Source of the DNA: Acidobacteriaceae bacterium
GTDB taxonomy: Bacteria > Acidobacteriota > Terriglobia > Bryobacterales > Bryobacteraceae
NCBI GenBank assembly: GCA_019240405.1
Contig: JAFAYL010000062.1
Coordinates: 1-64,000 of the forward strand
Direction: 5' to 3'
Length of the DNA: 64,000 nucleotides
Made by a program: the position numbers and the translations under genes. Positions within the stretch are counted from its first letter, which is position 1, and every line of letters begins with the position of its first letter. Below the pieces are notes generated by a model. The model was not told the DNA's origin. It worked only from the letters and a program-made list of their open reading frames with translations, and ran no database searches. Positions 1 through 8,743 of this stretch are shown here, in pieces.

Positions 1-112
1 GGGCCATTGCGTAACGCGCTTCGATTCGCCAACGGTCTTACCTGTGTGAGTATCGACCTCACGTTGCCAGAGACCGGATGCAGGCGAATCGAAGCGCGTT
101 ACGCAATGGCCC
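1..112. repeat. Perfect 30-bp inverted repeat with nested inner stems
   Basis: Positions 1-30 are the exact reverse complement of 83-112, separated by 52 bases. Inside the loop a second pair (33-38 with 71-76) and a third (46-50 with 58-62) can also pair, so the whole stretch can fold as one long multi-stem hairpin. The left arm starts at the first base of the window, so the repeat may extend further left. It may be a real transposon-like or cruciform element, a contig-end repeat, or a fold-back assembly artefact; the sequence alone cannot decide. Confidence 0.9.
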
Positions 113-1093
113 GAGTCGCGAGCTGAGCGCCTGAGTGCCAGCGTAGACGGAGAGCACTTAGCTGTCCTGAGGCAGACGAATCAGGAACAAATGGAGATTG
201 GACAACTGACTGCCGGAGGAACTCGCATGAGTGTTCCCCAGCCATTAACCAATGATGAAGCTGCCGGGTACCCTGCAGCCTGGACAGCGGACAGTAAGGC
301 TGTATTGCTTACCTACGATCACATTGGTCAAGTGGGTATTTTTCAGCAACCAGTCGCCGGCGGTGCAGCGGAGCCCATAACCGCGGGACCACTCAATGCG
401 ATTCTCCCACGCCTCAGCCCGGATGGCGCGTGGATAATTTACGCCGCCTTTCCGCGTGCTGCTCCTCAAACCCCAATGCGTTTAATGCGTATTCCGGTAA
501 ACGGCGGAATTCCTGAGTTTGTGCTCGAGACCCACAATTGGATTGGCCATTGGTGTGGCCGCGGGCCGGCAGGCTGTGTGGTGGTCGAAAGGACCTCGGA
601 TCGCAAATGGACAACCGTTACTGCATTTGATCCCTTAAAAGGAAGAGGCAAGGTGCTGAGGACGGTACGGGAAGATTCGCCCAACGAAAACCCGGCGGCG
701 GCGCTTTCTCCCGATGGATCCACGTATGCGGTTGCAAGGAGAGGCGGAGCGGACACTCGCATTCAGTTATTTTCGCTATCGAACGGCCCCGACCGCGAAA
801 TCGTGGTGAGGGGTTGGACAAATTTAAGGGGAATGGACTGGTCTCCTGACGGTAAAGGCCTGTATTGCGGGTCCGTATCGCCCAAAGCTCGGACTCTCCT
901 CAATGTGGATCTGAAGGGAAAGGCGCAGGTCCTCAGGCAATACAAAGGAGTGGGCAGCGGAACCGTGGACAATATGACGACAGTCGAGACAAGGTTGGAC
1001 GACATCTGGGGCGTACCTTCTCCCGACGGCCGCTACATCGCCATATATGGCGGAGCATTGAACAGCAACGTGTGGATGCTGGAAGGGTTTTGA
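113..1093 (+). CDS. C-terminal part of a PD40/TolB-like beta-propeller protein, 5'-truncated
   Basis: The product has repeated propeller blades with SPDG-type turns (LSPDGAW, LSPDGST, WSPDGKG, PSPDGRY) and ends in an NSNVWMLEGF tail of the kind seen at the end of acidobacterial protein kinases or winged-helix regulators that carry PD40 propellers. The first ATG is at 191, but the frame is open from base 50. Codons from about 119 still read as a propeller blade (SASVDGEHLAVL), so the protein homology begins just after the inverted repeat at 1-112 and no ATG, GTG or TTG lies in frame upstream of 191. The N-terminal domain is therefore missing. The piece is probably a truncated gene or pseudogene. 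A sensor or kinase role is only inferred from the tail. Confidence 0.7.
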   Translation, partial: ESRAERLSASVDGEHLAVLRQTNQEQMEIGQLTAGGTRMSVPQPLTNDEAAGYPAAWTADSKAVLLTYDHIGQVGIFQQPVAGGAAEPITAGPLNAILPRLSPDGAWIIYAAFPRAAPQTPMRLMRIPVNGGIPEFVLETHNWIGHWCGRGPAGCVVVERTSDRKWTTVTAFDPLKGRGKVLRTVREDSPNENPAAALSPDGSTYAVARRGGADTRIQLFSLSNGPDREIVVRGWTNLRGMDWSPDGKGLYCGSVSPKARTLLNVDLKGKAQVLRQYKGVGSGTVDNMTTVETRLDDIWGVPSPDGRYIAIYGGALNSNVWMLEGF

Positions 1094-1148
1094 CCATGGT
1101 CGGTCGAACGGTTTCTCACGGGTCACGTTAATCCGAGAGACGTCCTGA

Positions 1149-1411
1149 AGAATTGGAGGCGACTGGACGGTCCGCCAGGCAGCGCTCTTGTACGGTCTCA
1201 ACGCTGGCGGCGTTGCGGACGAGTGGGTCACCCAGCTGCTTCGGCAGGGTGATGCGAAGGTGTTCAAGAAGTACTCGCAATGCTTCAGATAAAGCCCGAA
1301 GCGCTGGCCAAACTCAACCGCCTTGCAAACGAAGCAGGGTCATGCTTTGGCACAGCACACGGCCAATCTGTGTCAGGTTTTGGCACAGTTTTGCGCAACA
1401 CCGAGGCGTAG
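1149..1411 (+). pseudogene. Decayed C-terminus of a tyrosine recombinase (phage integrase)
   Basis: The frame from 1149 reads GGVADEWVTQLLRQGD then VFKKYSQ, which resembles the C-terminal box of tyrosine recombinases, where the Tyr in KKYS would be the nucleophile. It then shifts frame near 1277 into LQIKPEALAKLNRLANEAG, a familiar continuation of acidobacterial site-specific integrases, and stops at 1409-1411. The N-terminal catalytic Arg/Lys/His region is absent and a stop lies just upstream at 1146-1148. It sits about 60 bp from the 3' end of tRNA-Pro, the usual place for an integrase gene beside its attachment site. I read it as the scar of a lost or rearranged genomic island. Confidence 0.6.
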
Positions 1412-1471
1412 GGATCACCGAAAAAAGGATGAAAGTCGGGTCGATAGGTTCTTTGAAGTCGGCAGGAGGTT

Positions 1472-1548
1472 TGGTCGGGGCGGCAAGATTTGAACTTGCG
1501 ACCCCCTGCGCCCAAGGCAGGTGCGCTACCAGGCTGCGCTACGCCCCG
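1472..1548 (-). tRNA. tRNA-Pro (anticodon TGG)
   Basis: On the minus strand a full cloverleaf can be drawn: acceptor stem CGGGGCG paired with CGCCCCG, D-arm, anticodon loop CTTGGGC with anticodon TGG, and T-arm with TTCAAAT. The discriminator A at 1475 is followed by an encoded CCA (1472-1474). The 3' end faces the integrase remnant at 1149-1411. Confidence 0.95.
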
Positions 1549-1613
1549 ACATGTGAAGCTCTCTTGATTTTAAGCGATTGAGAAAGTGCGCCGGCTCGGT
1601 CCGTGCGAGCGCG

Positions 1614-3188
1614 TCAAGGCATTCGAAGAAACTGAAATAATTTATCGCTCGCCTCGCCCATGGCGCGCGCCAAGCTGAGCTTCGCGACGTTGTGTGCAAA
1701 CACGCTATTGACGTAGTCAAGCTCTGCACTTGCCACCGATTCCTGCGCCTGCACCACGGCGACGTTGTCCGATACTCCTGCTTCAAATCGTTGCCGCGTC
1801 AGATCTAAAGTCTCTTTCGTGACCTTTAGATTTTCTGTAGCCACATTCACCTGATTGTTCGCGGCCTGCAGATCGAGATACGCGCTGCGAATGTCGCTCT
1901 CTATCTTGCTGCGGAGATCCTCTAGTTCGGCCATCCGCTGGGACACGGCTGCATCGGCCTCTTCAATGTCTCCTTCTGTCCGGCCGCCTCGCCAAATAGG
2001 AACCGTTAACGTCCCGGTCACGTTGAACGTTCCATGTGATTGATCCGGCCTTAGCCCATTGACTCCGTAATCGGCACTCAGAGAAAGCGAGGGAAGGCGC
2101 TCAGCTCTTGCGGCCGATCTGGTCAGTGTTGCCGCGCGGACCTGCGCCTCGGCAGCTTTCAAATCCGTCCTTTGAGAATACGCCTGACGAAGAGCGTCTT
2201 CCACACTCATCTCAGGCATCGGCGAAAGCGGGATCTCATCTGTGATTTCGAATTGATCATTGGCTGGCAAGCCTGTTAATCGCGCGAGATTGATCTTCTG
2301 TTTGGAGAGATCGTTCTGAAGTGTTGCCAGCCGCTCTTGCTGCGTAAGCAACTGGACACGGCTGCGGTTCACATCTGTTTGCGCCACCAAACCAACCGCG
2401 CGCTGCTGAGACGTCTGTTGAAATAATGCATTAGCCGTTTCGATCTGAGCTCGCTCCGATTCAACTCTGCCTTTCGCTGCGATCACCTCGAGATAAGCGC
2501 CGCCGACTGCGAGAACAACCATGTCCCGCGCATCCTTCATCGCTAATACATTCGCGCGCGTGATTTCCTCTGCGGAGCGATAGTTCTTCCAGGCAGCAAA
2601 GTCGGCAACCGTTTGCGTCAGCCGTGCGCGGAGATCGAAATAATTAAATGGGCCGACAATCGTCGGAATAGAGAATCCCGGAATCGGCGATTGAAAATGA
2701 ATTCCGGCGATTGCCAGATTATTTTGAAGCTCAGTCTCGCTGAGTGTTGCACTGAGATTGGGAAGCAACGCGCTGCGGACAACTCGCGCCTGACCTTGCG
2801 ATTGCCGGAGCGCAGTCGCCATGCCGACCGCGCCCAGGTTGTACACCACGCCGCGTTCAATGGCCTCTCGAAAGGAGAGCTTTCCGGAAAACGGCAGTTT
2901 CGCGAGGCTGATCACACTCCCGGCGAACGCGCCAGACGACTGCACCGAAGCATTCAGTGTGTTAACACTCGCCGTAGTTCCCGGCACGGGCGTCTGCGTG
3001 GCGTTTACCGATCCGCTTTGGGCAGTTCGGCCCGAGAGTGACAGTTGATTGGCAAGCGTCCCCTGCGAGGGAGCCGGTGGACCTCCCAGTTGCCCGAAGG
3101 CACAAGCAGGTGCAGAAAAGATGATTATCAAGAAGCGGGCTCGCCGGCGAACCGACACAAAAGTGGTAAATGGGTTCCGTTTTTTCAT
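1614..3188 (-). CDS. TolC-family outer-membrane efflux protein
   Basis: The 524-residue product has a basic N-terminus and signal-like stretch (RARFLIIIFSAPACAFG). Two repeated OEP-type halves rich in Ala/Gln/Leu coiled coil follow, with features such as LARLTGLPANDQFEITDEIPL and LDLTRQRFEAGVSDNVAVVQAQ. It would form a trimeric channel across the outer membrane and periplasm for the exporter encoded directly upstream. ATG at 3188 is preceded by AGGA about 8 bases away, and the gap to the preceding permease is only 10 bp. E. coli ybhGFSR lacks a linked channel gene, so this locus is more self-contained. Confidence 0.88.
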   Translation of the reverse strand: MKKRNPFTTFVSVRRRARFLIIIFSAPACAFGQLGGPPAPSQGTLANQLSLSGRTAQSGSVNATQTPVPGTTASVNTLNASVQSSGAFAGSVISLAKLPFSGKLSFREAIERGVVYNLGAVGMATALRQSQGQARVVRSALLPNLSATLSETELQNNLAIAGIHFQSPIPGFSIPTIVGPFNYFDLRARLTQTVADFAAWKNYRSAEEITRANVLAMKDARDMVVLAVGGAYLEVIAAKGRVESERAQIETANALFQQTSQQRAVGLVAQTDVNRSRVQLLTQQERLATLQNDLSKQKINLARLTGLPANDQFEITDEIPLSPMPEMSVEDALRQAYSQRTDLKAAEAQVRAATLTRSAARAERLPSLSLSADYGVNGLRPDQSHGTFNVTGTLTVPIWRGGRTEGDIEEADAAVSQRMAELEDLRSKIESDIRSAYLDLQAANNQVNVATENLKVTKETLDLTRQRFEAGVSDNVAVVQAQESVASAELDYVNSVFAHNVAKLSLARAMGEASDKLFQFLRMP

Positions 3189-3198
3189 GAAGTGGTTC

Positions 3199-4368
3199 CT
3201 ATCCGAGTTGTTTGCGGAAGCGCCAGACGCTCAGAGACACTAAAACAACGGTGAATGCAAGCAAAGCGAAAAAGTGCGGCCACAATGATGCCAAACCGCT
3301 CCCTTTGAGCATGCTGGCTCGGGCGATGACCCCAAAATGATAAATGGGATTGAATCGGGTCAAAGGTTGCATCCAGTGCGGCATGGCCTCCATCGGCGTG
3401 AGCGCCCCGGAAAGGCTAGCCATCGGCGGATTCACGAAGAAACTCGTAAGCTGCGCCTGCTCCGCCGATTTTGTGAATGTTGCGATAAAGGTTCCGATCC
3501 CAATTCCCGATAAAAGGCAAAGCGCCGCGCCGCTCGCGACCAGCAGAAAACTCCCATGAAAAGGAACATGGAACACCACTCGCATGAGGGTGATCGCGAA
3601 CAACGCCATCAGGCAAAGCAGAAAAAAAAGCGGCGCGATTTTCGCGATGATGATCTCCGACGTCCCCGCCGGCGACATGAGCAACTGCTCGATCGTGCCC
3701 GCCTCCCGTTCCCGCACCATCGTGGCCGAGGAGACCAGCGATCCATTCAGAATGCAAAGCAATCCCAAGATCCCCGTGACCGTAAACCACGACGTGACCA
3801 GTCCCGGGTTATATAAGAAGGACGGTTGCAGCTCTACCTGCCCCCGTTGGTCAACCTGAGAAGCCGCGATTTGCTGAAAATTTGCGTGTAAGCCCGAATT
3901 GCGCAGGCCGGCAGTGTACGTTGCAATCACGCCCTCTGCATAATTCCGTGCGATGGTAGCGGTATTTGCGTCCATCGCATTCAAAAGGAATTGAACCGCA
4001 GCCTGGCGTCCGCGCTGCAAGTTTCGCGCGTAATCATACGGAATCACAACACCCGCTTGTACTTTTCCATGCGTAATGGCTTCTGTGAGCGTCTCGTCGG
4101 AGAAATAGTAGCTGTAAAGACGAAAACTGCGGCTCTCGCTCAAAGCGGCGATCAGTTCCCGGCTCTCCGGCGTGCGGCTCTCATCCATAACGCCGAGTGA
4201 AAGATTTTGAACTTTTGAGTTGAGAACAAAACCGAAGAGTAGTAATTGCAAGACTGGCGGAATGACGAGCGAGAGTGCAACCCGGCGATCGCGTCGCACC
4301 TGGCTGAGCTCTTTCCCGATCAGCGCAGCAACACGATAATTGAATATTCGTTGAAGAAGTTTGTTCAC
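3199..4368 (-). CDS. ABC-2 type transporter permease (YbhR-like)
   Basis: This is an inner-membrane permease of the ABC-2 family. An N-terminal membrane segment (LVIPPVLQLLLFGFVL) is followed by a large periplasmic loop with the MDESRTPESRELIAALSES pattern and then five further hydrophobic segments. The motif SSATMVREREAGTIEQLLMSP lies in the cytoplasmic loop before the C-terminal membrane core. I place the start at GTG 4368, two bases after the previous gene's stop and behind a GAG-type ribosome site. This gives about 389 residues and an N-terminus (VNKLLQRIFNYRVAALIGKE) typical of the family. The upstream in-frame ATG would overlap the previous gene by about 100 bp. It is the second of two permeases that pair with the fused ATPase. 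Confidence 0.85.
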   Translation of the reverse strand: MNKLLQRIFNYRVAALIGKELSQVRRDRRVALSLVIPPVLQLLLFGFVLNSKVQNLSLGVMDESRTPESRELIAALSESRSFRLYSYYFSDETLTEAITHGKVQAGVVIPYDYARNLQRGRQAAVQFLLNAMDANTATIARNYAEGVIATYTAGLRNSGLHANFQQIAASQVDQRGQVELQPSFLYNPGLVTSWFTVTGILGLLCILNGSLVSSATMVREREAGTIEQLLMSPAGTSEIIIAKIAPLFFLLCLMALFAITLMRVVFHVPFHGSFLLVASGAALCLLSGIGIGTFIATFTKSAEQAQLTSFFVNPPMASLSGALTPMEAMPHWMQPLTRFNPIYHFGVIARASMLKGSGLASLWPHFFALLAFTVVLVSLSVWRFRKQLG

Positions 4369-4370
4369 GG

Positions 4371-5477
4371 TTACGTTCTCACTTGCATCCGCCGCATCGT
4401 TTTCCATGTCACGGAGTAGAAGACGAGCCCTATAAAACCGATAACGGCGACATCGAACCATGTCGATCGCCAACCTCCGCCCTGAAGAAACGCATCACGA
4501 ACAACATGAATGTAGTACTTGCCCCAGACGAAGTCTGAAACCCAACGGATCTGGGTGGGAATGTTTTCAATGGGAAAAATTAATCCCGAAAGCAAAAAGA
4601 CCAGGAGAAACCCGCCGAGTGCCACCGCTTGCATGGCAGCAACGCGGCTCGGAATTAGTGAGCCCACCATCGTGCCAAAGGAGGCGACGCAGAATGTATA
4701 CAGGACAGTCGCCGCAATAAATGCAGTGGGATCCCCGGCGAAACTCAGGCCGAAGTAGCTTGTGAGTAAGATCAGCAAAGGAACCGACTCCGCTAACCCG
4801 ACCAATGTGAACGCAATAATCTTGCCCAGCAGATATTCGTGTGCAGAGATGTTCGAGACATAAACCTGCAGGATCGTCTTTTTCTCTCCCTCCTTGGCCA
4901 TGGCGAGTGAAGCCAGCAGCGGAGGAAACATAGACATCGCAAGGACAAACACGCCCGGTCCCGAATATTTTTTGCTCGAAACACCCGGGTTGTACCACAG
5001 CCGGATCTCCGCGCGTACCGGTTGCAGCGTCGCGGCCCCCGATGTCGCCGCATTATAGGCGCGCACAATGCGATCCGCATCCCCGGCGACCAAAGCTGCC
5101 GTATTCGCATCCGACCCATCCACCAAAAACTGCACAGGCGCGCTTGCGCCACGCACAATATCGCGCTCGAAATGTTCGGGAATCACAAGCGCGGCTCTCG
5201 CTTTGTTTCCGCTGAACGACTCCTCCGGTTTCTTATTCGGCGGGCACGCGATGACGTAGAGAGAGTTAGACGCGCGAAACGCGTCGATCAGATCGTGGGA
5301 TGCGGACGAGTCGTCATAGTCCTGTACCACAATTGGAAGGTGGTTCACGGTTAACGAGATCGCGGATCCAAGCAAAATCAAAATCATCACAGGAAGGACG
5401 AGCACGAGCGCCAAAGCCAGTCGGTCTCGAAGAATCTGGGTTATTTCTTTACGCGTCTGCGCGAGAGTGCGTTTCAT
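4371..5477 (-). CDS. ABC-2 type transporter permease (YbhS-like)
   Basis: The 368-residue permease has a first membrane segment (LALVLVLPVMILILLGSAI), an extracytoplasmic domain (IVVQDYDDSSASHDLIDAF), and a C-terminal membrane core containing MAKEGEKKTILQVYVSNISAHEYLLGK, the ABC-2 coupling region. It lies 12 bp downstream of the ATPase gene and 2 bp upstream of the second permease, so the two are probably made together and form a heterodimer. The substrate cannot be read from sequence. The E. coli relatives have been linked to drug and cation efflux. Confidence 0.85.
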   Translation of the reverse strand: MKRTLAQTRKEITQILRDRLALALVLVLPVMILILLGSAISLTVNHLPIVVQDYDDSSASHDLIDAFRASNSLYVIACPPNKKPEESFSGNKARAALVIPEHFERDIVRGASAPVQFLVDGSDANTAALVAGDADRIVRAYNAATSGAATLQPVRAEIRLWYNPGVSSKKYSGPGVFVLAMSMFPPLLASLAMAKEGEKKTILQVYVSNISAHEYLLGKIIAFTLVGLAESVPLLILLTSYFGLSFAGDPTAFIAATVLYTFCVASFGTMVGSLIPSRVAAMQAVALGGFLLVFLLSGLIFPIENIPTQIRWVSDFVWGKYYIHVVRDAFLQGGGWRSTWFDVAVIGFIGLVFYSVTWKTMRRMQVRT

Positions 5478-5489
5478 CTTGGAGTTAGT

Positions 5490-7466
5490 TCAGTCTTCGG
5501 CTGCTACCTTGCCCTGTTGCCGCGCTTTTTCGACCACACTGATGAAAACATCTTCAAGTGAAAAGCGTTCTTCGCGCGCATTGAGAACCCGAATGCCTTC
5601 CTTTTCGAGCAGCTGCGTGGTCGAGCGCAAGCCCGTCTTGGCATCATCGTCGGTAATTACATGCAGCTTCTCGCCAAATAACGACACACGCCAGCGATCC
5701 GCGCTTCTTTTGAGGAAATCCGCAGCACGTTGGGGCTGATCAACCACGAATTCAAGCAGGTGACCCTGTTGCCGGCTCTTGATTTCACTCGGCGTGCCCT
5801 CGGTGACAAGATCTCCAGCGACCATCAATCCCAACCGGTTACACTGCTCCGCTTCCTCGAGATAATGAGTTGTCACAAGAATCGCAGCGCCCAAGTCGGC
5901 GAGCCGGTTGATGACCATCCAGAACGATCGTCGCGCCAATGGATCTACGCCCGAGGTGGGTTCATCCAGAAACAGAACGCTCGGTTCATGCATAATGGCC
6001 GCGCCAAACGCCACACGCTGTTTCCATCCGCCAGGCAGACTCCCGGTAATTTGTGCTTCCCTGCTCTCCAACCCCGAGAACGACAGCACCCATCGGCGCT
6101 TATCGCCTTTCTCACTTTCCGGAACGCCGTAAACTCCCGCAAAAAATTCGAGGTTCTCTTGTATCGACAGATCGTCGTATAGCGAGAATTTTTGAGACAT
6201 GTATCCAATCCGCTGCCGGACCTCAGGCGATCGCAGGCTTCCCCGTTCGCCCGCGAGCTGCATCTCGCCTTCTGTCGGCGCCAGCAGACCGCAAAGCATC
6301 TTGATCGTTGTTGTCTTTCCAGCACCGTTCGCTCCCAGCAGCCCGTATACTTCTCCGTAACGAATCTCCACGTTGACCTTATTGACGGCAGTAAATGATC
6401 CAAACTGTTTCGTAAGCCCTTCCGCCCCGATGGCAACTTGACCTTTGAGGTCTTTGTGATCGCGCCGGTTTGGGAATTCGTACGCTCGTATTTCTTGTCC
6501 CATACCGCGCAGCCGGGCCACGAAAATGTTTTCGAGTGTAGGCTCATCGACGCGAACGCTTGAAATCTCAATCTGAGCTGACGCTAATTCATGACGAAGA
6601 AAGCTTGCCGAGCTTTCCGGATCGCGCACTAAAAGATCGAGACGATCGCCAAAGCGCTGTACATCGGAAATTTCCTTGTCAGCCCCCGTTTCCTTCCGCA
6701 GGAGCTTCTCTGCCTCGGCGAGGCGAGGAGTTCGCAGCTCGAGCCGCTTCGCGCCAAGGCTCGAACGCAGCTCGGCGGGTGTTCCGGTTTGATGAATCTC
6801 GCCTTCGTGAATTAACGCAACGCGGTGGCATCTCTCAGCTTCATCCAAATAGGGCGTTGCAACAAGAATTGCCAGTCCATCGGCAGCAAGATGAGCCAGC
6901 GTATCCCAGAATTCACGGCGTGACACGGGATCAACGCCGGTTGTTGGCTCGTCGAGTAGCAGCACCTGAGGCTCGGGGACAAGCGCGCAGACCAAGGCCA
7001 GTTTCTGCTTCATTCCGCCGCTTAGGCGTCCCGCGAGCCGATCCTGAAAGCGGTCCATGTCGAACATTCTCAGATAGCGAAGACTTCGCTCCGAAATTTC
7101 CTTCGGGGGCACGCGGCGCAGATCACCTACGTAGCGGATGTTCTCCGAAACGCTCAAGTCTGGGTACAAACTGAAGACTTGCGTCAGATAACCGGTTTGC
7201 GCTCGCGCCTCGCGAGCAGGTTTTCCGAACACTTCGGCAGAGCCCGCCGACGCCTCCATGACGCCCGCCAAAATCTGAAAAGTCGAGGTCTTTCCTGCGC
7301 CATCGGGACCGATTAGGCCGAAGATCTCGCCCTTTGACACTTCGAAATTGATCCTGCGAACGGCTTCTGTGTTCCCGTAGCGTTTCCACAGTCCATCGAC
7401 GCGAATGGCGATCGTTAGGCGCGAGCTATCAACTGAGTTGACTGGACTCTCTAGAACCCCGGTCAT
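5490..7466 (-). CDS. Double-domain ABC transporter ATPase (YbhF-like)
   Basis: Two complete nucleotide-binding domains lie in one chain. The first has Walker A GPDGAGKTS, signature LSGGMKQK and Walker B VLLLDEPTTGVDP. The second has Walker A GANGAGKTT, a signature-like SLPGGWKQR and Walker B VLFLDEPTSGVDP. The last signature departs from LSGGQ (LPGGW). A start at ATG 7466 overlaps the HlyD stop as ATGA and has an AGAGAAG ribosome site, giving about 658 residues. An ATG at 7490 is also possible. It powers the two ABC-2 permeases encoded next. The organisation matches YbhF or RbbA-type exporters, and the neighbours favour YbhF. Confidence 0.88.
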   Translation of the reverse strand: MTGVLESPVNSVDSSRLTIAIRVDGLWKRYGNTEAVRRINFEVSKGEIFGLIGPDGAGKTSTFQILAGVMEASAGSAEVFGKPAREARAQTGYLTQVFSLYPDLSVSENIRYVGDLRRVPPKEISERSLRYLRMFDMDRFQDRLAGRLSGGMKQKLALVCALVPEPQVLLLDEPTTGVDPVSRREFWDTLAHLAADGLAILVATPYLDEAERCHRVALIHEGEIHQTGTPAELRSSLGAKRLELRTPRLAEAEKLLRKETGADKEISDVQRFGDRLDLLVRDPESSASFLRHELASAQIEISSVRVDEPTLENIFVARLRGMGQEIRAYEFPNRRDHKDLKGQVAIGAEGLTKQFGSFTAVNKVNVEIRYGEVYGLLGANGAGKTTTIKMLCGLLAPTEGEMQLAGERGSLRSPEVRQRIGYMSQKFSLYDDLSIQENLEFFAGVYGVPESEKGDKRRWVLSFSGLESREAQITGSLPGGWKQRVAFGAAIMHEPSVLFLDEPTSGVDPLARRSFWMVINRLADLGAAILVTTHYLEEAEQCNRLGLMVAGDLVTEGTPSEIKSRQQGHLLEFVVDQPQRAADFLKRSADRWRVSLFGEKLHVITDDDAKTGLRSTTQLLEKEGIRVLNAREERFSLEDVFISVVEKARQQGKVAAED

Positions 7467-8743
7467 CTGCTTCTCTTGTGTTCCGGCCATTGTGTGCCTT
7501 GAACGAGAATTTCCCCGTCCGCAGGCATTCCCGGCTTCGCGTAACCAATGCCGCTTTTCAGTTGCAGTTTGACGCCGACGACTTGCTTCACTCGATCATC
7601 TCGGAAGTACGTGTTTTCGGGCGTGAAGGTAGCCTGGGGATCGATTCGTGAAACATAGGCCTCCAGCGGCCGCGTCGGGTCGGAATCGAGATAAATGTGT
7701 GCGGGCTGCCGGAGCTTTACTTTTCCAATCTGGCCTTCCGGCACAAAGCCGCGCAAATAAACCTTGCTCAAGTCGAGCAGCGTGATAATGGCGGTTCCCG
7801 CTGTGATCACTTCACCGGGTTCGGCGGCGCGAGTGATCACAGTGCCGTTGAAAGGAGCCGCCACTGTAAGGTCTTGCCGGTTCGCTTCTGCTTCCGCAAG
7901 TTGAAAACGCGCCTGTTCTGAGCTTGCTGCAGAGTTTGCAATTTCGGCTTGCTGCTGCGCTATTTGCCTGCGTACTCCCGCAGTTTGGGCTTCCTTGATT
8001 CCCGGATTCGCGAGACTGGCTTGAGCAGCAGTGAGAGCGCCACGAGCCGATTCGACTCGCCGCTTCGCCGCCGCAACGGCGGCTCCCTGTTGTTCTGCTG
8101 TCGTGACTGACTGCTTTCCCTGGCGCTCTGAAACCGCTCCCGTCTGAGCAAGTCGTGTATAAGCTTCCTTATCGAACAAGGCAAGCTGGTACGCGGCTTC
8201 CTGCTGCCGGAGCTCGGCTTCCGCGGCATCAAGATCCGCTTGCGCTTGCCGGACATGCCCTTCGGCATCAAGCTTAGATTGGTCTGTTTGCAGTTGATCC
8301 TGGCGTAGTTGTTCATTCAAAATAGAAATTTGCGCACGCGCTGCCGCTGTTCGCGCATCCGCCGCGCTTAGGGCCGCGCGCGCCTGTTCTTCACGCGCGC
8401 GTACCTGCTCCTCATCCAGAAGCGCGATTACATCCCCGGCTTTCACCGAGTCGCCTTCGCGCACACGGATTTCAAGAATGCGGCCCGCCGTTTTCGGCGC
8501 AACCGCGGAATCGTCGCCTTCAATTCGTCCGCTTAGAGCGATGATGCTGTCGGGAATTTTAGGTACTGAAAAGAATAAACGCCATGTCAGAAACGCCGCC
8601 CCAGCAATCGCGAGCAGAACGATCAGCGGCGCCATCCTGCGGCGAGACTTCGGTTGCGCTTCCTGCCTGGTTCCTTGAAATTGCTTCGGCTCGTCTTGTT
8701 GCGAGCTTTTCGTTTTATCAGGAGCCGCTTTCTGTTGAATCAT
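7463..8743 (-). CDS. HlyD-family periplasmic adaptor (YbhG-like)
   Basis: The 426-residue product has a hydrophilic, Gln-rich N-terminus and one membrane anchor (MAPLIVLLAIAGAAFLTWRLFF). A biotinyl-lipoyl half (GRILEIRVREGDSVKAGDVIALLD), a long Ala/Gln/Arg coiled-coil hairpin (residues about 115-290) and the second lipoyl half (VAAPFNGTVITRAAEPGEVI) follow. It would bridge the inner-membrane ABC exporter and the TolC channel. Its ATG overlaps the TetR stop codon as ATGA (8740-8743), and its stop overlaps the ATPase start the same way, so translation of all three is likely coupled. Confidence 0.88.
   Translation of the reverse strand: MIQQKAAPDKTKSSQQDEPKQFQGTRQEAQPKSRRRMAPLIVLLAIAGAAFLTWRLFFSVPKIPDSIIALSGRIEGDDSAVAPKTAGRILEIRVREGDSVKAGDVIALLDEEQVRAREEQARAALSAADARTAAARAQISILNEQLRQDQLQTDQSKLDAEGHVRQAQADLDAAEAELRQQEAAYQLALFDKEAYTRLAQTGAVSERQGKQSVTTAEQQGAAVAAAKRRVESARGALTAAQASLANPGIKEAQTAGVRRQIAQQQAEIANSAASSEQARFQLAEAEANRQDLTVAAPFNGTVITRAAEPGEVITAGTAIITLLDLSKVYLRGFVPEGQIGKVKLRQPAHIYLDSDPTRPLEAYVSRIDPQATFTPENTYFRDDRVKQVVGVKLQLKSGIGYAKPGMPADGEILVQGTQWPEHKRSR

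Noticed and set aside
1153-1581. A 142-codon open frame on the plus strand running through the integrase scar and the tRNA
   Set aside because: Its second half is the reverse complement of tRNA-Pro, and its first half is out of frame with the integrase-like reading.
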